Of a DNA stretch of 34,909 bases, positions 1-9,692 are shown piece by piece; the stretch's first letter is position 1; each line of letters starts with the position of its first letter. The stretch is from contig CAIPBT010000151.1 of assembly GCA_903863375.1 (NCBI GenBank), positions 1 to 34,909 of the forward strand, in the 5' to 3' direction. Both the position numbers and the translations under genes were made by a program. The stretch is from an uncultured Ferrovum sp. (GTDB taxonomy: Bacteria; Pseudomonadota; Gammaproteobacteria; Burkholderiales; Ferrovaceae). Under the pieces are notes generated by a model. The model searched no databases and was not told the origin of the DNA. It saw only the letters and a program-made list of their open reading frames with translations.

Positions 1-747
1 AAACCGGTTCATGGGCACGTCCACACCGCGATCCGCCAGGGCTTGCAGGGTGGCCTGGTTGGCGAGCAGGTAGGGAAAGCCGTCGGCCAGACTGACAAGC
101 GGTGCTGCGGCGCTCGCCGGATCGGTTACCGGCCGATCGACTCCCATGCCCTGGACGGCCTGTATCGCGAGGGTCTGCGCCAGGATCGCCGCGGCGTAGC
201 CAGGCGCCACCCAGCGCAGATCCTCCGGGTGCTGGCAGACCAGCTGTACAGGGCGTTTGAGCACCTGGGTAAACCAGGCATCCGCGGCTGGCGTGCACGA
301 GCGCACCTGCACGGCCCGGCCGTGCAGGGTGACTTGGCGTGGCAAGCCTTCCTGCGCCGCCTCGCTGATACCCCTCGTCGTGTCGCCGATACCCTGTGTG
401 GTGTCACCGATCTCCTGCGCGGCGTCGTCGGTATCCCCGGGCGGGCCACGGCTGACAGTACCTTGTGGCGGGCACAGGTCGAGATCCGGCATGTCATCTG
501 CCATCAGGCGTACGCGGCGCGCCACGCCGGCGGAATCGGCGACCAGCGCCGTCCGGACCCGGGCCAACCTGCTGTGCTCGCGCTGGGTGACCATCTGACC
601 GTCGGCGTCCACCACCATCCAGCTGCGGTCAACAATGTCGCCACACTGCAGGCCACGTGGGCCGGCCTGCGCCTGCTGCAGGGGAATGCCTCTGCAGGAT
701 TTGATGGGATACAGGTATAGTCCCGCAAGAAACGGTGAGATTGGCAC
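1..747 (-). CDS. MOSC-domain protein, partial (C-terminus beyond the left edge)
   Basis: The minus strand is open without a stop from 747 to the window edge, giving 249 residues. The N-terminal part has the MOSC beta-barrel pattern LYLYPIKSCRGI (residues 10-21), PRGL (30-33) and WMVVDADGQMVTQREH (43-58). The last visible residues, LADGFPYLLANQ followed by VPMNRF, match the start of the MOSC core. MOSC proteins (YcbX-like) are molybdenum-cofactor-binding sulfur carriers or N-hydroxylated-base reductases; which activity applies here cannot be told, because the conserved cysteine region lies outside the window. The GTG at 747 is the best start since the family fold begins a few residues later, but no strong ribosome binding site precedes it. 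A low-complexity insertion around residues 105-130 is encoded by 21-bp tandem repeats. The gene follows acnB on the same strand. Confidence 0.85.
   Translation of the reverse strand, partial: MPISPFLAGLYLYPIKSCRGIPLQQAQAGPRGLQCGDIVDRSWMVVDADGQMVTQREHSRLARVRTALVADSAGVARRVRLMADDMPDLDLCPPQGTVSRGPPGDTDDAAQEIGDTTQGIGDTTRGISEAAQEGLPRQVTLHGRAVQVRSCTPAADAWFTQVLKRPVQLVCQHPEDLRWVAPGYAAAILAQTLAIQAVQGMGVDRPVTDPASAAAPLVSLADGFPYLLANQATLQALADRGVDVPMNRF
367..429. repeat. 21-bp imperfect tandem repeats inside the MOSC gene
   Basis: Three consecutive 21-bp units begin at 367, 388 and 409. The first two start GATACC and end GTCGCC or GTCACC; the third is more diverged. On the coding (minus) strand they encode seven-residue units, two of which are IGDTTQG and IGDTTRG. 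They lie in a polar segment between two MOSC beta-strand blocks, so they probably lengthen a surface loop. The unit length keeps the reading frame. Confidence 0.7.
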
Positions 748-761
748 GGTAACGCGCTGGC

Positions 762-956
762 CTAGGGTTGGTCGACGTGCAGGAAGGCATCGGAGGCCGC
801 TACCAACGCCGCCGCCTGACGGGCCAGTTCCGGGTCGCGAACTTTCATCAGCAAAGACAGGCCGGCATGAAGCCGGCCCGTGCCGAACAGCGCATCCGCC
901 ACCACGCCTGCAGGCGCTGTGGCGGCGGATGGCAGATCCCGCCCTGAATCAGGCAC
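762..956 (-). CDS. Doubtful small ORF overlapping the acnB stop
   Basis: This is a 64-codon frame starting with GTG at 956, whose start overlaps the acnB stop codon at 949-951. It ends 14 bases before the MOSC start. The predicted product has an alanine-rich amphipathic stretch ([18 protein letters not shown]) and third codon positions rich in G or C, as in a real gene of this genome. I recognise no family. Against it being a gene, a perfect 7-bp hairpin with a partly T-rich tail lies within it (851-878), which could instead be the acnB terminator. Its acnB-coupled start could allow translation without its own ribosome binding site. Treat it as hypothetical. Confidence 0.3.
   Translation of the reverse strand: MPDSGRDLPSAATAPAGVVADALFGTGRLHAGLSLLMKVRDPELARQAAALVAASDAFLHVDQP
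851..878 (-). terminator. Possible intrinsic terminator after acnB
   Basis: On the minus strand a perfect stem GGCCGGC / GCCGGCC (872-878 with 860-866) encloses the five-base loop TTCAT. It is followed by TGTCTTTGC, a weak T-rich tail. It lies about 70 bases past the acnB stop, at a normal distance for a terminator. The short, interrupted T-run and the overlap with a 64-codon frame keep confidence moderate. Confidence 0.45.
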
Positions 957-3540
957 CCATCACCACGGTATCGGCCTGATCCTGGTATTCCGGGATCTGG
1001 TTGAAGTTCATGTAGCGGTAGACCTTGCTGCCATCGGCGTTGATCACACCCATGTCGGCGTGATACTCGGCCACAGTCGGAATGCGACCCAGGCGGGCTG
1101 CGATCGCTGCCAGTTCCGCCGAAGCCAGATAGACGTTCGATCCCTTGCCGAGACGGTTGGGGAAGTTGCGCGTCGAGGTCGACACCACCGTGGCACCTTC
1201 CTTGACCTGGGCCTGGTTGCCCATGCACAGCGAGCAGCCGGGCATCTCCATGCGGGCCCCGGCGGTGCCGAGGGTGCTGTAGTGACCCTCCTTGGTCAGT
1301 TCGTCCTTGTCCATCTTGGTGGGCGGCGCGACCCACAGTCGGGTGGGAATGTCGCGCTTGCCTTCGAGCAGCTTCGAGGCGGCGCGGAAGTGGCCGATGT
1401 TGGTCATGCAGCTGCCGATGAACACTTCGTCAATGGCCGCCCCCTGTACTTCGGACAGCACCCGCGCATCATCCGGATCGTTCGGGCAGCACAGAATCGG
1501 CTCGGTGATCTCGGCCAGGTCGATCTCGATGATCTCCGCGTATTCGGCATCCTTGTCGGCTTCAAGCAGCTGGGGATTGGCAATCCAGGCCTCCATCGCC
1601 TGGATACGGCGCTCCAGGCTGCGGCGGTCTTCGTAGCCGTTGGCAATCATCCACTTCAGCATCGTGATGTTGCTGGTCAGATACTCGATCACCGGTTCCT
1701 TGTTCAGGCGCACGGTACAACCCGCCGCCGAACGCTCGGCCGAGGCATCGGACAGCTCGAAGGCCTGTTCCACCTTCAGGTCGGGCAAGCCTTCGATTTC
1801 TAGGATACGGCCGGAGAAGGCGTTGATCTTGCCCTGCTTGGCCACGGTCAGCAGTCCCTGCTTGATGGCGTACAGGGGAATGGCATGCACCAGATCGCGC
1901 AGGGTGATGCCAGGCTGCATCTTGCCCTTGAACCGCACCAGCACTGATTCGGGCATGTCCAGCGGCATCACCCCGGTGGCGGCAGCGAAGGCGACCAGAC
2001 CAGAACCGGCCGGGAAGCTGATGCCGATCGGGAAGCGGGTATGGCTGTCGCCGCCGGTGCCCACGGTATCCGGCAGCAGCATGCGGTTCAGCCACGAGTG
2101 GATCACGCCATCGCCCGGGCGCAGGGCAACGCCGCCGCGGTTGCTGATGAAGGCCGGCAGCTCGCGATGGGTTTTCACATCCACCGGCTTGGGGTAGGCG
2201 GCGGTGTGGCAGAACGACTGCATCACGAGGTCGGCAGAAAAACCCAGGCAGGCCAGGTCTTTCAACTCATCACGGGTCATCGGCCCGGTGGTGTCCTGGC
2301 TGCCCACCGAGGTCATGCGCGGCTCGCAATAGGTGCCCGGGCGTACGCCCTGGCCTTCCGGCAGGCCACAGGCGCGCCCGACCATCTTTTGCGCCACGCT
2401 GAAACCCTTGCCGCTATCCTTCGGTGCCACCGGCAGGCGGAAGGTGGTGCTGGCCGACATGCCGAGGAATTCGCGCGAGCGCGCGGTCAGGCTGCGGCCA
2501 ATGATCAGGTTGATCCGTCCGCCGGCACGCACTTCATCCAGCAGCACGTCGCTGCGCAGGCTGAACTGGGCCACCACCGTGCCGTTCTTCTCGATCTTGC
2601 CAGCATACGGGTAGATGTCGATCACATCGCCCATGTCAAGTTTCGAGACGTCCACCTCGATCGGCAGCGCGCCACTGTCTTCCTGGGTGTTGAAGAAGAT
2701 CGGGGCAATCTTGCCGCCCAGGCTGACACCACCGAAGCGCTTGTTCGGCACATAGGGGATGTCTTCGCCGGTGTGCCAGATCACCGAGTTGGTGGCCGAC
2801 TTGCGCGAGGAGCCGGTGCCGACCACGTCGCCGACGTAGGCCACCAGGTGGCCCTTGGCCTTCAGCGACTCGATCAGCTTGAGCGGCCCGATCTTGCCGG
2901 GTTCGTCCGGCAAGATGCCGTCGCGGGCATTCTTCAGCATGGCAATCGCGTGCAGCGGGATGTCCGGGCGGCTCCAGGCGTCCGGCGCCGGCGACAGATC
3001 GTCGGTGTTGGTCTCGCCAGTCACCTTGAACACCGTGACGGTGATTTTCTGCGCCACTTCCGGGCGCGAGGTGAACCACTCGGCGGCAGCCCAGGAATTG
3101 ATCACGGCGCGGGCATGGCTGTTGCCAGCCTTGGCCAGTTCGGCGACATCGTGGAAGAAGTCGAACATCAGCAGGGTCTTCTTCAGGCCCTCGGCCGCCA
3201 CGGCTGCGACCGCCTCGTCCTTCAGCAGGTCGATCAGCGGCTTGACGTTGTAGCCACCCACCATGGTGCCGAGCAGTTCGGTGGCCTTGGCGCGCGAAAT
3301 CAGTGCCACCGGGAAGTCGCCGTGCGCCACGGCCGACAGGAAGCTGGCCTTGACCTTGGCCGCGTCATCCACGCCCGGGGGTACGCGGTGCGTCAGCAAG
3401 TCCAGCAAAAAGGCCTCTTCCCCGGCGGGTGGTGCCTTGATCAGTTCCACCAGGTCGGCCGTCTGTTCGGCGGTCAGCGGGAGGGGCGGGATGCCGTAGG
3501 TGGCGCGTTCGGCAACGTGTTGGCGGTAGGCTTGCAACAT
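949..3540 (-). CDS. acnB: Aconitate hydratase B / 2-methylisocitrate dehydratase AcnB
   Basis: The 863-residue product is close in length to E. coli AcnB (865). It interconverts citrate and isocitrate in the TCA cycle and hydrates 2-methyl-cis-aconitate to 2-methylisocitrate in the methylcitrate cycle; it is cytosolic. The [4Fe-4S] ligands are visible as C711 (in [12 protein letters not shown]) and C769/C772 (in [11 protein letters not shown]), almost the same numbering as in E. coli AcnB. The N-terminal HEAT-like domain starts [15 protein letters not shown] at 3540 is chosen because it begins the family N-terminus and has AGGTGA seven bases upstream; a longer in-frame reading to 3723 would run into prpF. 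It is the last recognisable metabolic gene of the prpB-prpC-acnD-prpF series, 94 bases after prpF, with no convincing promoter of its own in the gap. Confidence 0.98.
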   Translation of the reverse strand: MLQAYRQHVAERATYGIPPLPLTAEQTADLVELIKAPPAGEEAFLLDLLTHRVPPGVDDAAKVKASFLSAVAHGDFPVALISRAKATELLGTMVGGYNVKPLIDLLKDEAVAAVAAEGLKKTLLMFDFFHDVAELAKAGNSHARAVINSWAAAEWFTSRPEVAQKITVTVFKVTGETNTDDLSPAPDAWSRPDIPLHAIAMLKNARDGILPDEPGKIGPLKLIESLKAKGHLVAYVGDVVGTGSSRKSATNSVIWHTGEDIPYVPNKRFGGVSLGGKIAPIFFNTQEDSGALPIEVDVSKLDMGDVIDIYPYAGKIEKNGTVVAQFSLRSDVLLDEVRAGGRINLIIGRSLTARSREFLGMSASTTFRLPVAPKDSGKGFSVAQKMVGRACGLPEGQGVRPGTYCEPRMTSVGSQDTTGPMTRDELKDLACLGFSADLVMQSFCHTAAYPKPVDVKTHRELPAFISNRGGVALRPGDGVIHSWLNRMLLPDTVGTGGDSHTRFPIGISFPAGSGLVAFAAATGVMPLDMPESVLVRFKGKMQPGITLRDLVHAIPLYAIKQGLLTVAKQGKINAFSGRILEIEGLPDLKVEQAFELSDASAERSAAGCTVRLNKEPVIEYLTSNITMLKWMIANGYEDRRSLERRIQAMEAWIANPQLLEADKDAEYAEIIEIDLAEITEPILCCPNDPDDARVLSEVQGAAIDEVFIGSCMTNIGHFRAASKLLEGKRDIPTRLWVAPPTKMDKDELTKEGHYSTLGTAGARMEMPGCSLCMGNQAQVKEGATVVSTSTRNFPNRLGKGSNVYLASAELAAIAARLGRIPTVAEYHADMGVINADGSKVYRYMNFNQIPEYQDQADTVVMGA

Positions 3541-3634
3541 GGGGATCACCTGCTGGAAAAAACGACGGATGGTTGGAAAAGATTGTGTCTCAACAGGAGG
3601 CACATGACTATGTGTGCGTGAAGCTTCGGCACCC

Positions 3635-4909
3635 TCAGGACCGCCTTGCGGCAGCAGACGGGCGGGGCTCCGGGGCGTCCGGGGTGGCGGCGCGCGAGCC
3701 AGTGTCGCCGCGGATGGCGGCACTGTCCGGCACCCGCACCCAGCCCTCCATCAGCACCCGGGCACTGCGACTCATGATGGCCTTGGTCACCGTCCATTGG
3801 CCGTCCCGCAGGATGGCCTGCGCCCCGACGCGCAGGGTGCCGGACGGGTGGCCGAAGCGGACCGCCTCGCGGGCCGCGCCACCGGCAGCCAGATTGACCA
3901 GGGTGCCAGGGATTGCCGCCGCCGTGCCGATCGCCACGGCGGCGGTTCCCATCATGGCGTGGTGCAGCTTGCCCATCGACAGGGCGCGCACCAGCAGGTC
4001 GATCTGGCTGGCGGCGACGGTCTTGCCGCTGGACGCGACGTAGTCTGCCGGGGGTGCGACAAAGGCGACCTTCGGCGTGTGCTGGCGGCTGGCGGCTTCC
4101 GCCAGATCGCCGATCAGTCCCATGCGCAAGGCCCCGTGGGCGCGGATGGTCTCGAAGCGGGCAAGGGCGGCCGGGTCGCCATTGATGGCGTCCTGCAGTT
4201 CGGTACCGCGATAGCCCAGGTCGGCCGCATTCAGGAAGATGGTCGGAATGCCGGCGTTGATCAGGGTGGCGGGGAAAGTGCCAAGGCCGGGCACGTCCAG
4301 GCGGTCGACCAGGTTGCCGGTGGGGAACATCGAGCCACCGGCCCCCTCTTCATCGGCTGCCGGGTCCAGGAATTCGAGTTGCACCTCGGCGGCCGTAAAG
4401 GTCACGCCGTCCAGTTCGAAGTCGCCGGTCTCCAGCACGGCACCGTCCTGCATGGGCACGTGCGCGATGATCGTCTTGCCGATGTTGGCCTGCCAGATGC
4501 GGACGGTGGCCTGGCCATCGCGCGGCACCCGGCTGGCGTCGAGCAGGCCCGAGGTGATGGCAAAGGCCCCGACGGCCGCCGACAGGTTGCCGCAGTTGCC
4601 ACTCCAGTCGACGAAAGCCCGGTCGATGGCCACCTGTCCGAACAGGTAGTCGACATCGTGCCCTGGCCGTTGGCTGGTCGACAGGATCACGGTCTTGCTG
4701 GTGCTGGAGGTGGCCCCGCCCATGCCGTCGATCTGCTTGCCGTAGGGGTCGGGACTGCCGATCACGCGCAGCAGCAGGGCATCCCGCGCCGGGCCGGGCA
4801 CCTGTGCCGCCAGCGGCAGGTCTTGCAGCCGGAAAAACACTCCCTTGCTGGTGCCTCCGCGCAGGTAGGTGGCGGGAATGCGCAGTTGCGGACCAAAGGC
4901 GTGGGTCAT
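3635..4909 (-). CDS. prpF: 2-methyl-aconitate cis-trans isomerase PrpF
   Basis: PrpF converts the AcnD product, 2-methyl-trans-aconitate, into the cis isomer that AcnB can hydrate. The 424-residue protein has the expected features: N-terminal [27 protein letters not shown] with K72, and DWSGNCGN with C106, corresponding to the active-site lysine and cysteine discussed for Shewanella PrpF (K73, C107). The usual family end, [12 protein letters not shown], is followed here by about 30 extra residues rich in Arg, Pro and Ala, so the protein is longer than the typical 390-400. The start is nine bases after the acnD stop with only a weak ribosome binding site, which suggests translational coupling. 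A prpF next to acnD is the hallmark of the PrpD-independent methylcitrate pathway. Confidence 0.97.
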   Translation of the reverse strand: MTHAFGPQLRIPATYLRGGTSKGVFFRLQDLPLAAQVPGPARDALLLRVIGSPDPYGKQIDGMGGATSSTSKTVILSTSQRPGHDVDYLFGQVAIDRAFVDWSGNCGNLSAAVGAFAITSGLLDASRVPRDGQATVRIWQANIGKTIIAHVPMQDGAVLETGDFELDGVTFTAAEVQLEFLDPAADEEGAGGSMFPTGNLVDRLDVPGLGTFPATLINAGIPTIFLNAADLGYRGTELQDAINGDPAALARFETIRAHGALRMGLIGDLAEAASRQHTPKVAFVAPPADYVASSGKTVAASQIDLLVRALSMGKLHHAMMGTAAVAIGTAAAIPGTLVNLAAGGAAREAVRFGHPSGTLRVGAQAILRDGQWTVTKAIMSRSARVLMEGWVRVPDSAAIRGDTGSRAATPDAPEPRPSAAARRS

Positions 4910-4918
4910 GATGTCGAC

Positions 4919-7513
4919 TCAGGCAGCCTGGGAGGAAGCCAGGAAATCCTGGGCGAAGCGCTGCAGCACCCCACCCGCTTCATAGATCGAGACTTCTTCG
5001 GCGGTATCGAGGCGGCAGGTGACCGGCACCGCCACCCGTTCCCCATTGTTCCGGTGGATCACCAGCGTGAGCGTGCTGCGCGGTTCGCGCGCGCCCAGCA
5101 CATCGAAGGTTTCGGTGCCGTCGATAGCCAGGGTCAGGCGCGTGGTGCCGGGCAGGAATTCCAGCGGCAGCACCCCCATGCCGATCAGGTTGGTGCGGTG
5201 GATGCGCTCGAAGCCTTCGGCCACGATCGCCTCCACCCCCGCCAGACGCACGCCCTTGGCCGCCCAGTCGCGCGACGAGCCTTGGCCGTAATCGGCCCCC
5301 GCCACCACGATCAGGGGCTGCTTGCGTTCCATGTAGGTCTCGATCGCCTCCCACATGCGTGTCACGCGACCTTCTGGCTCGATCCGGGCGAGCGATCCCG
5401 CCTTGACCACGCCGTTCTCGCGCACCATCTCGTTCTTCAGGGTAGGGTTGGCGAAGGTGGCGCGCTGGGCGGTCAGATGATCGCCGCGGTGGGTGGCGTA
5501 GGAGTTGAAGTCTTCTTCGGGCAGGCCCATGCGGGCCAGGTATTCTCCGGCTGCACTTTCGGGCAGGATCGCGTTCGACGGCGACAGGTGATCGGTGGTG
5601 ATGTTGTCGCCCAGCACCGCTAGCGGCCGCAGGCCGCGCAGGGTACGCTCACCCGCCAGCGCTCCCTCCCAGTAGGGCGGACGGCGGATGTAGGTGCTCT
5701 GCGCGCGCCAGTCGTACAGGGGGCTCACCCGGGTGTCCTGGTCGGTTCGCGCCGCAAACATCGGGATGTAGACCCGCCGGAACTGCTCGGGCTTCACGCT
5801 GCGCGCGACGATGGCGTCGATCTCGGCATCGCTCGGCCACAGATCCTGCAGGCGGACCGGCTGCCCCTGGGCGTTCAGGCCGAGCACGTCCTTTTCAATG
5901 TCGAAGCGGATGGTGCCGGCAATGGCATAGGCCACTACCAGGGGCGGTGAGGCCAGGAAGGCCTGCTGGGCATAGGGATGAATCCGGCCGTCGAAGTTGC
6001 GGTTGCCCGACAGCACGGCGGTGGCGTACAGCTTGCGATCCACGATTTCCTGCTGGATCACCGGGTCGAGGGCACCAGACATGCCATTGCATGAGGTGCA
6101 GGCATAGGCCACCACGCCAAAGCCCAGGGCTTCCAGGTCGGGTAGCAGGCCGGCTTCTTCCAGATACAGGGTCACCGCCTTCGATCCGGGCGCCAGCGAG
6201 GTCTTCACCCAAGGCTTGCGCAGCAGTCCATGGCGGCGGGCGTTGCGCGCCAGCAGGCCGGCGGCGATCATGTTGCGGGGATTGTTGGTGTTGGTGCAGC
6301 TCGTGATGGCCGCGATGATCACGGCCCCATCCGGCATCTGCCCCGGCACGTTTTCCACCACCCCGCTGATGCCGCGGGCGGCGAGCTCGCTGGTCGGCAC
6401 GCGCTTGTGCGGATTCGACGGACCCGCGATGGTGCGCACCACGCTCGACAGGTCGAAGTGCAGCACCCGCGGATACTGCGCCGTGGTCAGGCTGTCGGCC
6501 CACAGGCCGGTGGCGCGCGCATAGGTCTCCACCAGGGCGACCTGGCTGTCTTCGCGCCCGGTCAGTCGCAGGTAGTTCAGCGTCTGCTCGTCGATGTAGA
6601 ACATCGCCGCCGTCGAGCCGAATTCCGGGGCCATGTTGGCGATGGTGGCGCGGTCACCCAGCGTCAGATGGGACGCACCGCTGCCGAAGAATTCCAGGTA
6701 AGCCGACACCACCTTCTGCTGGCGCAGGAACTCGGTGAGGGCGAGCACGATATCGGTGGCGGTGATGCCTTCCTGCGGCCGCCCACTCAGCTCGACGCCG
6801 ATGATGTCCGGCAGGCGCATCCACGAGGCGCGGCCCAGCATCACGCTCTCGGCTTCCAGCCCGCCCACGCCGATCGCGATCACGCCCAGCGCATCGACCA
6901 TCGGCGTGTGGCTGTCGGTGCCCACCAGGGTATCCGGGAACGCCACCCCGTCGCGCACCTGCACCACCGGTGACATGCGTTCCAGGTTGATTTGGTGCAG
7001 GATGCCATTGCCCGGCGGGATCACGTCCACATTGTTGAACGCGTGCTTGGTCCACTGGATGAAGTGGAAGCGGTCTTCATTGCGACGGTCTTCGATGGCC
7101 CGGTTCTTGGCAAAGGCATCGGGATCAAAGCCACCGCATTCGACGGCGAGCGAATGATCGACCACCAGCTGGGTGGGCACCACCGGGTTGACCAGTGCCG
7201 GGTCGCCACCCTGGGCAGCGATGGCGTCGCGCAGGCCGGCCAGGTCGACCAGCGCGGTCTGCCCCAGGATGTCATGACACACCACCCGGGCCGGATACCA
7301 GGGAAAGTCGAGATCCTGCCGGCGCTCGATCAGCTGGCGCAGCGAGGCGTCGAGCGTGGCCGGATCGCAGCGCCGCACCAGGTTTTCGGCCAGCACGCGC
7401 GAGGTGTAGGGCAGGGTGGCATAAGCCCCGGGCTGCAGCGCATCGACAGCAGCGCGGGCGTCATAAAAGTCCAGGGGGGTGCCGGGCAGCGGCTTGCGAT
7501 GCAGCAGGTTCAT
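4919..7513 (-). CDS. acnD: 2-methylcitrate dehydratase (Fe/S-dependent) AcnD
   Basis: AcnD is an aconitase-A-like enzyme that dehydrates 2-methylcitrate to 2-methyl-trans-aconitate and works together with PrpF in place of PrpD. The 864-residue product carries the [4Fe-4S] cysteines C406 (in AITSCTNTNNPRN) and C472/C475 (in ACTSCNGMSGAL). The CNGMSG form is the one I associate with AcnD, whereas AcnA enzymes usually have CIGNSG. Other aconitase blocks are present, such as VGTDSHTPM, PEFGSTAAMF and a C-terminal swivel domain with DYGQGSSRDWAAKG. ATG at 7513 is preferred because GAGGAC lies six bases upstream and the N-terminus fits; an in-frame extension to 7594 reads through an intergenic hairpin region. 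It lies between prpC (96-base gap) and prpF. Confidence 0.97.
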   Translation of the reverse strand: MNLLHRKPLPGTPLDFYDARAAVDALQPGAYATLPYTSRVLAENLVRRCDPATLDASLRQLIERRQDLDFPWYPARVVCHDILGQTALVDLAGLRDAIAAQGGDPALVNPVVPTQLVVDHSLAVECGGFDPDAFAKNRAIEDRRNEDRFHFIQWTKHAFNNVDVIPPGNGILHQINLERMSPVVQVRDGVAFPDTLVGTDSHTPMVDALGVIAIGVGGLEAESVMLGRASWMRLPDIIGVELSGRPQEGITATDIVLALTEFLRQQKVVSAYLEFFGSGASHLTLGDRATIANMAPEFGSTAAMFYIDEQTLNYLRLTGREDSQVALVETYARATGLWADSLTTAQYPRVLHFDLSSVVRTIAGPSNPHKRVPTSELAARGISGVVENVPGQMPDGAVIIAAITSCTNTNNPRNMIAAGLLARNARRHGLLRKPWVKTSLAPGSKAVTLYLEEAGLLPDLEALGFGVVAYACTSCNGMSGALDPVIQQEIVDRKLYATAVLSGNRNFDGRIHPYAQQAFLASPPLVVAYAIAGTIRFDIEKDVLGLNAQGQPVRLQDLWPSDAEIDAIVARSVKPEQFRRVYIPMFAARTDQDTRVSPLYDWRAQSTYIRRPPYWEGALAGERTLRGLRPLAVLGDNITTDHLSPSNAILPESAAGEYLARMGLPEEDFNSYATHRGDHLTAQRATFANPTLKNEMVRENGVVKAGSLARIEPEGRVTRMWEAIETYMERKQPLIVVAGADYGQGSSRDWAAKGVRLAGVEAIVAEGFERIHRTNLIGMGVLPLEFLPGTTRLTLAIDGTETFDVLGAREPRSTLTLVIHRNNGERVAVPVTCRLDTAEEVSIYEAGGVLQRFAQDFLASSQAA

Positions 7514-7550
7514 GCCTGTCCTCTTGGGCGCACCGGCACAGACCTGACGG

Positions 7551-7609
7551 CCCGTTGCCGGGATGGGGGGGCCGGGCACGCAGTCCCGGCGCATTCATGC
7601 GATGCCGGG
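7551..7609 (-). other. Structured prpC-acnD intergenic RNA
   Basis: Right after the prpC stop the sequence folds back: CCCGGC (7585-7590) pairs with GCCGGG (7604-7609), and inside it GCAT (7591-7594) pairs with ATGC (7597-7600), with a three-base bulge on one side. A smaller hairpin, CCCG-loop-CGGG at 7551-7562, has a GCAA loop on the minus strand. There is no T-run, so full termination is unlikely; partial attenuation or 3'-end protection of prpBC mRNA is possible. Confidence 0.45.
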
Positions 7610-8773
7610 TCAGCGCCGGTCCTGGATCGGCACGAAGACCTGGTCTTCCGGGCCGACATAGTTGGCGCTCGGGCGGATGATCTTGCCGTCAATGCGTTGC
7701 TCGATGACATGGGCCGACCAGCCACTGGTGCGCGACACCACGAACAGCGGCGTGAACATGGCGGTCGGTACCCCCATCATGTGGTAGCTGACCGCGCTGA
7801 ACCAGTCGAGGTTGGGGAACATCTTCTTCACCTCCCACATCACCGACTCCAGCCGTTCGGCAATGTCGTACATGCGGGTGTCGCCCTGTTCCACGCTCAG
7901 CGTGCGCGCCACTTCCTTGATCACCTGGTTGCGCGGGTCGCTCACGGTGTAGACCGGGTGGCCGAAGCCGATCACCACTTCCTTGCGCTCCACGCGCGCG
8001 CGGATATCCGCCTCGGCTTCGTCAGGACTGTCGTAGCGCTTCTGGATCTCGAATGCCACCTCGTTGGCACCACCGTGCTTCGGACCGCGCAGTGCGCCGA
8101 TACCGCCAGTGATGGCGGAGAACATGTCCGAGCCGGTGCCGGCTACCACGCGCGACGTGAAGGTCGAGGCATTGAACTCGTGTTCGGCGTACAGGATCAG
8201 CGAGGTGTGCATGGCACGCACCCAGCTGTCGCGCGGCTTTTCGCCATGCAGCAGGTGCAGGAAGTGGCCGCCGATCGAGTCATCGTCCGTTTCCACCTCG
8301 ATGCGCCGGCCGTTGTGACTGAAGTGATACCAGTACAGCAGCATCGAGCCCAGGCTCGCCATCAGCTTGTCGGCGATGTCGCGCGCGCCGGGGTGATTGT
8401 GGTCGTCCTTTTCAGGCGACAGGCAGCCCAGCACCGACACGCCGGTGCGCATCACGTCCATCGGATGGGCCGAAGGCGGCAGCTGCTCCAGGGCGGTCTT
8501 CAGGCCAGCCGGCAGCCCGCGCAGGGCGCGCAGCTTGTTCTTGTATGCCGCCAGCTGCGCGTGGGTGGGCAGCTTGCCGTGCACCAGCAGATGGGCAATC
8601 TCCTCGAATTCGCTGGTGGTGGCCAGATCGAGGATGTCATAGCCGCGATAGGCCAGATCATTGCCGGTGCGTCCCACCGTACACAGCGCGGTGTTGCCCG
8701 CCGCCGTGCCCGACAGGGCAACCGATTTCTTGGGTTTGAAGGGAACGGCGGTGACGGTGGATTCGGTGCTCAT
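7610..8773 (-). CDS. prpC: 2-methylcitrate synthase PrpC
   Basis: PrpC condenses propionyl-CoA with oxaloacetate to 2-methylcitrate, the entry step of the methylcitrate cycle in the cytosol. At 387 residues it has the short citrate-synthase form typical of PrpC, compared with 431 for the gltA product in this window. The catalytic triad can be read as H233 (GPKHGGANE), H272 (GFGHPVYT) and D323 (NLDWFSA). The N-terminus [19 protein letters not shown] is characteristic of PrpC. The start ATG at 8773 overlaps the prpB stop by four bases (ATGA) and has AAGGAGG upstream, so the two genes are translationally coupled. Confidence 0.98.
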   Translation of the reverse strand: MSTESTVTAVPFKPKKSVALSGTAAGNTALCTVGRTGNDLAYRGYDILDLATTSEFEEIAHLLVHGKLPTHAQLAAYKNKLRALRGLPAGLKTALEQLPPSAHPMDVMRTGVSVLGCLSPEKDDHNHPGARDIADKLMASLGSMLLYWYHFSHNGRRIEVETDDDSIGGHFLHLLHGEKPRDSWVRAMHTSLILYAEHEFNASTFTSRVVAGTGSDMFSAITGGIGALRGPKHGGANEVAFEIQKRYDSPDEAEADIRARVERKEVVIGFGHPVYTVSDPRNQVIKEVARTLSVEQGDTRMYDIAERLESVMWEVKKMFPNLDWFSAVSYHMMGVPTAMFTPLFVVSRTSGWSAHVIEQRIDGKIIRPSANYVGPEDQVFVPIQDRR

Positions 8774-9663
8774 TCAGCCTCCTTGCTGCCGGCGAACAGG
8801 GCATCGAGCTTCTGCTCGAAGCTGTGGTAATCGAGGAAGTCGTACAGCTCGGCGCGCGTCTGCATGATCGGTACCGCGGCCTTCTGGGTGCCGTCGCGCC
8901 GGATGGTTTCATAAACCTGTTTTGCGGCGGCATTCATGGCGCGGTAAGCCCCGCAGCAGTAAAGGGCGATGCCCACACCGGCATCGCGCAATTCGTCGAC
9001 GTGATACAGGGGCGTCGAGCCAAACTCGGTCAGGTTGGCCAGGATCGGAACCCCGACGGCGCGGGCGAACTGGCGGTACATAGGCAATTCGGTCATCGCT
9101 TCGGGAAAGATCATGTCCGCCCCGGCTTCGACGCATGCGCAGGCGCGGTCGATGGCGGACTGCAGGCCCTCTACGGCGAGGGCGTCGGTACGCGCCATGA
9201 TCACGAACTGGCTGTCCACCCGCGCGTCGACCGCAGCCTTCACGCGATCGACCATTTCCTGTTGCGACACGATGGCCTTGCCCGGCCGGTGCCCACAGCG
9301 TTTGGCCAGCACCTGATCCTCGATGTGCAGGCCAGCAGCGCCGGCCTTGGTCAGCGAACGCACGGTGCGGGCAATGTTGAAGGCGCCGCCGAAGCCCGTA
9401 TCGGCATCGACCAGCAGGGGCAGGGCGCTGGCATCCGTGATGCGGCGGACGTCAATCAGCACATCTTCCAGGCCGCTGATGCCAAGGTCTGGCACTCCGA
9501 GGGAGTTGGCTGCCACGCCGCCGCCGGACAGATAGATCGCCTGAAAGCCGATGCGTTCGGCCATGCGCGCGGTGTACGCGTTGATCGTTCCGACGGTCTG
9601 CAGCGGGCGTTCCTGCTGCACGGCAGCGCGCAGTCGCGCGCCGGGGCTGGTGTCTTTTTGCAC
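8770..9663 (-). CDS. prpB: 2-methylisocitrate lyase PrpB
   Basis: PrpB cleaves 2-methylisocitrate to pyruvate and succinate, the last step of the cycle. The 297-residue protein belongs to the isocitrate lyase/PEP mutase family and keeps the signature KRCGHRPGK with K121 and C123, at the same numbers as in Salmonella PrpB, and the metal-binding acidic residues D86 and D88 in VDADTGFGG. Translation starts at GTG (9661-9663), with GAGGA six bases upstream; no ATG fits better. It is the first gene of the minus-strand prp cluster, about 23 bases downstream of the predicted transcription start. Confidence 0.98.
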   Translation of the reverse strand: MQKDTSPGARLRAAVQQERPLQTVGTINAYTARMAERIGFQAIYLSGGGVAANSLGVPDLGISGLEDVLIDVRRITDASALPLLVDADTGFGGAFNIARTVRSLTKAGAAGLHIEDQVLAKRCGHRPGKAIVSQQEMVDRVKAAVDARVDSQFVIMARTDALAVEGLQSAIDRACACVEAGADMIFPEAMTELPMYRQFARAVGVPILANLTEFGSTPLYHVDELRDAGVGIALYCCGAYRAMNAAAKQVYETIRRDGTQKAAVPIMQTRAELYDFLDYHSFEQKLDALFAGSKEAE

Positions 9664-9692
9664 GCTTGTCCTCGCTCCTTTCTGACGGCTCG

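Noticed and set aside
43-720. A 225-codon plus-strand frame at the left end
   Set aside because: The opposite strand encodes a clear MOSC protein in the same stretch, so this frame is its shadow.
762-956. Similarity of the small ORF tail ([12 protein letters not shown]) to the start of the GNAT protein (AAALLAASDAYL)
   Set aside because: Only a dozen residues of alanine-rich helix in unrelated contexts; most likely chance.
3541-3634. A private acnB promoter (TTGAGA on the minus strand)
   Set aside because: No TATAAT-like box at suitable spacing; left open as a question in the findings.
2041-5623. Long plus-strand open frames across acnB and prpF (to 3621 and 3614-5623)
   Set aside because: Shadows of acnB, prpF and acnD. 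Composition reflects GC-rich third positions; no motif seen.
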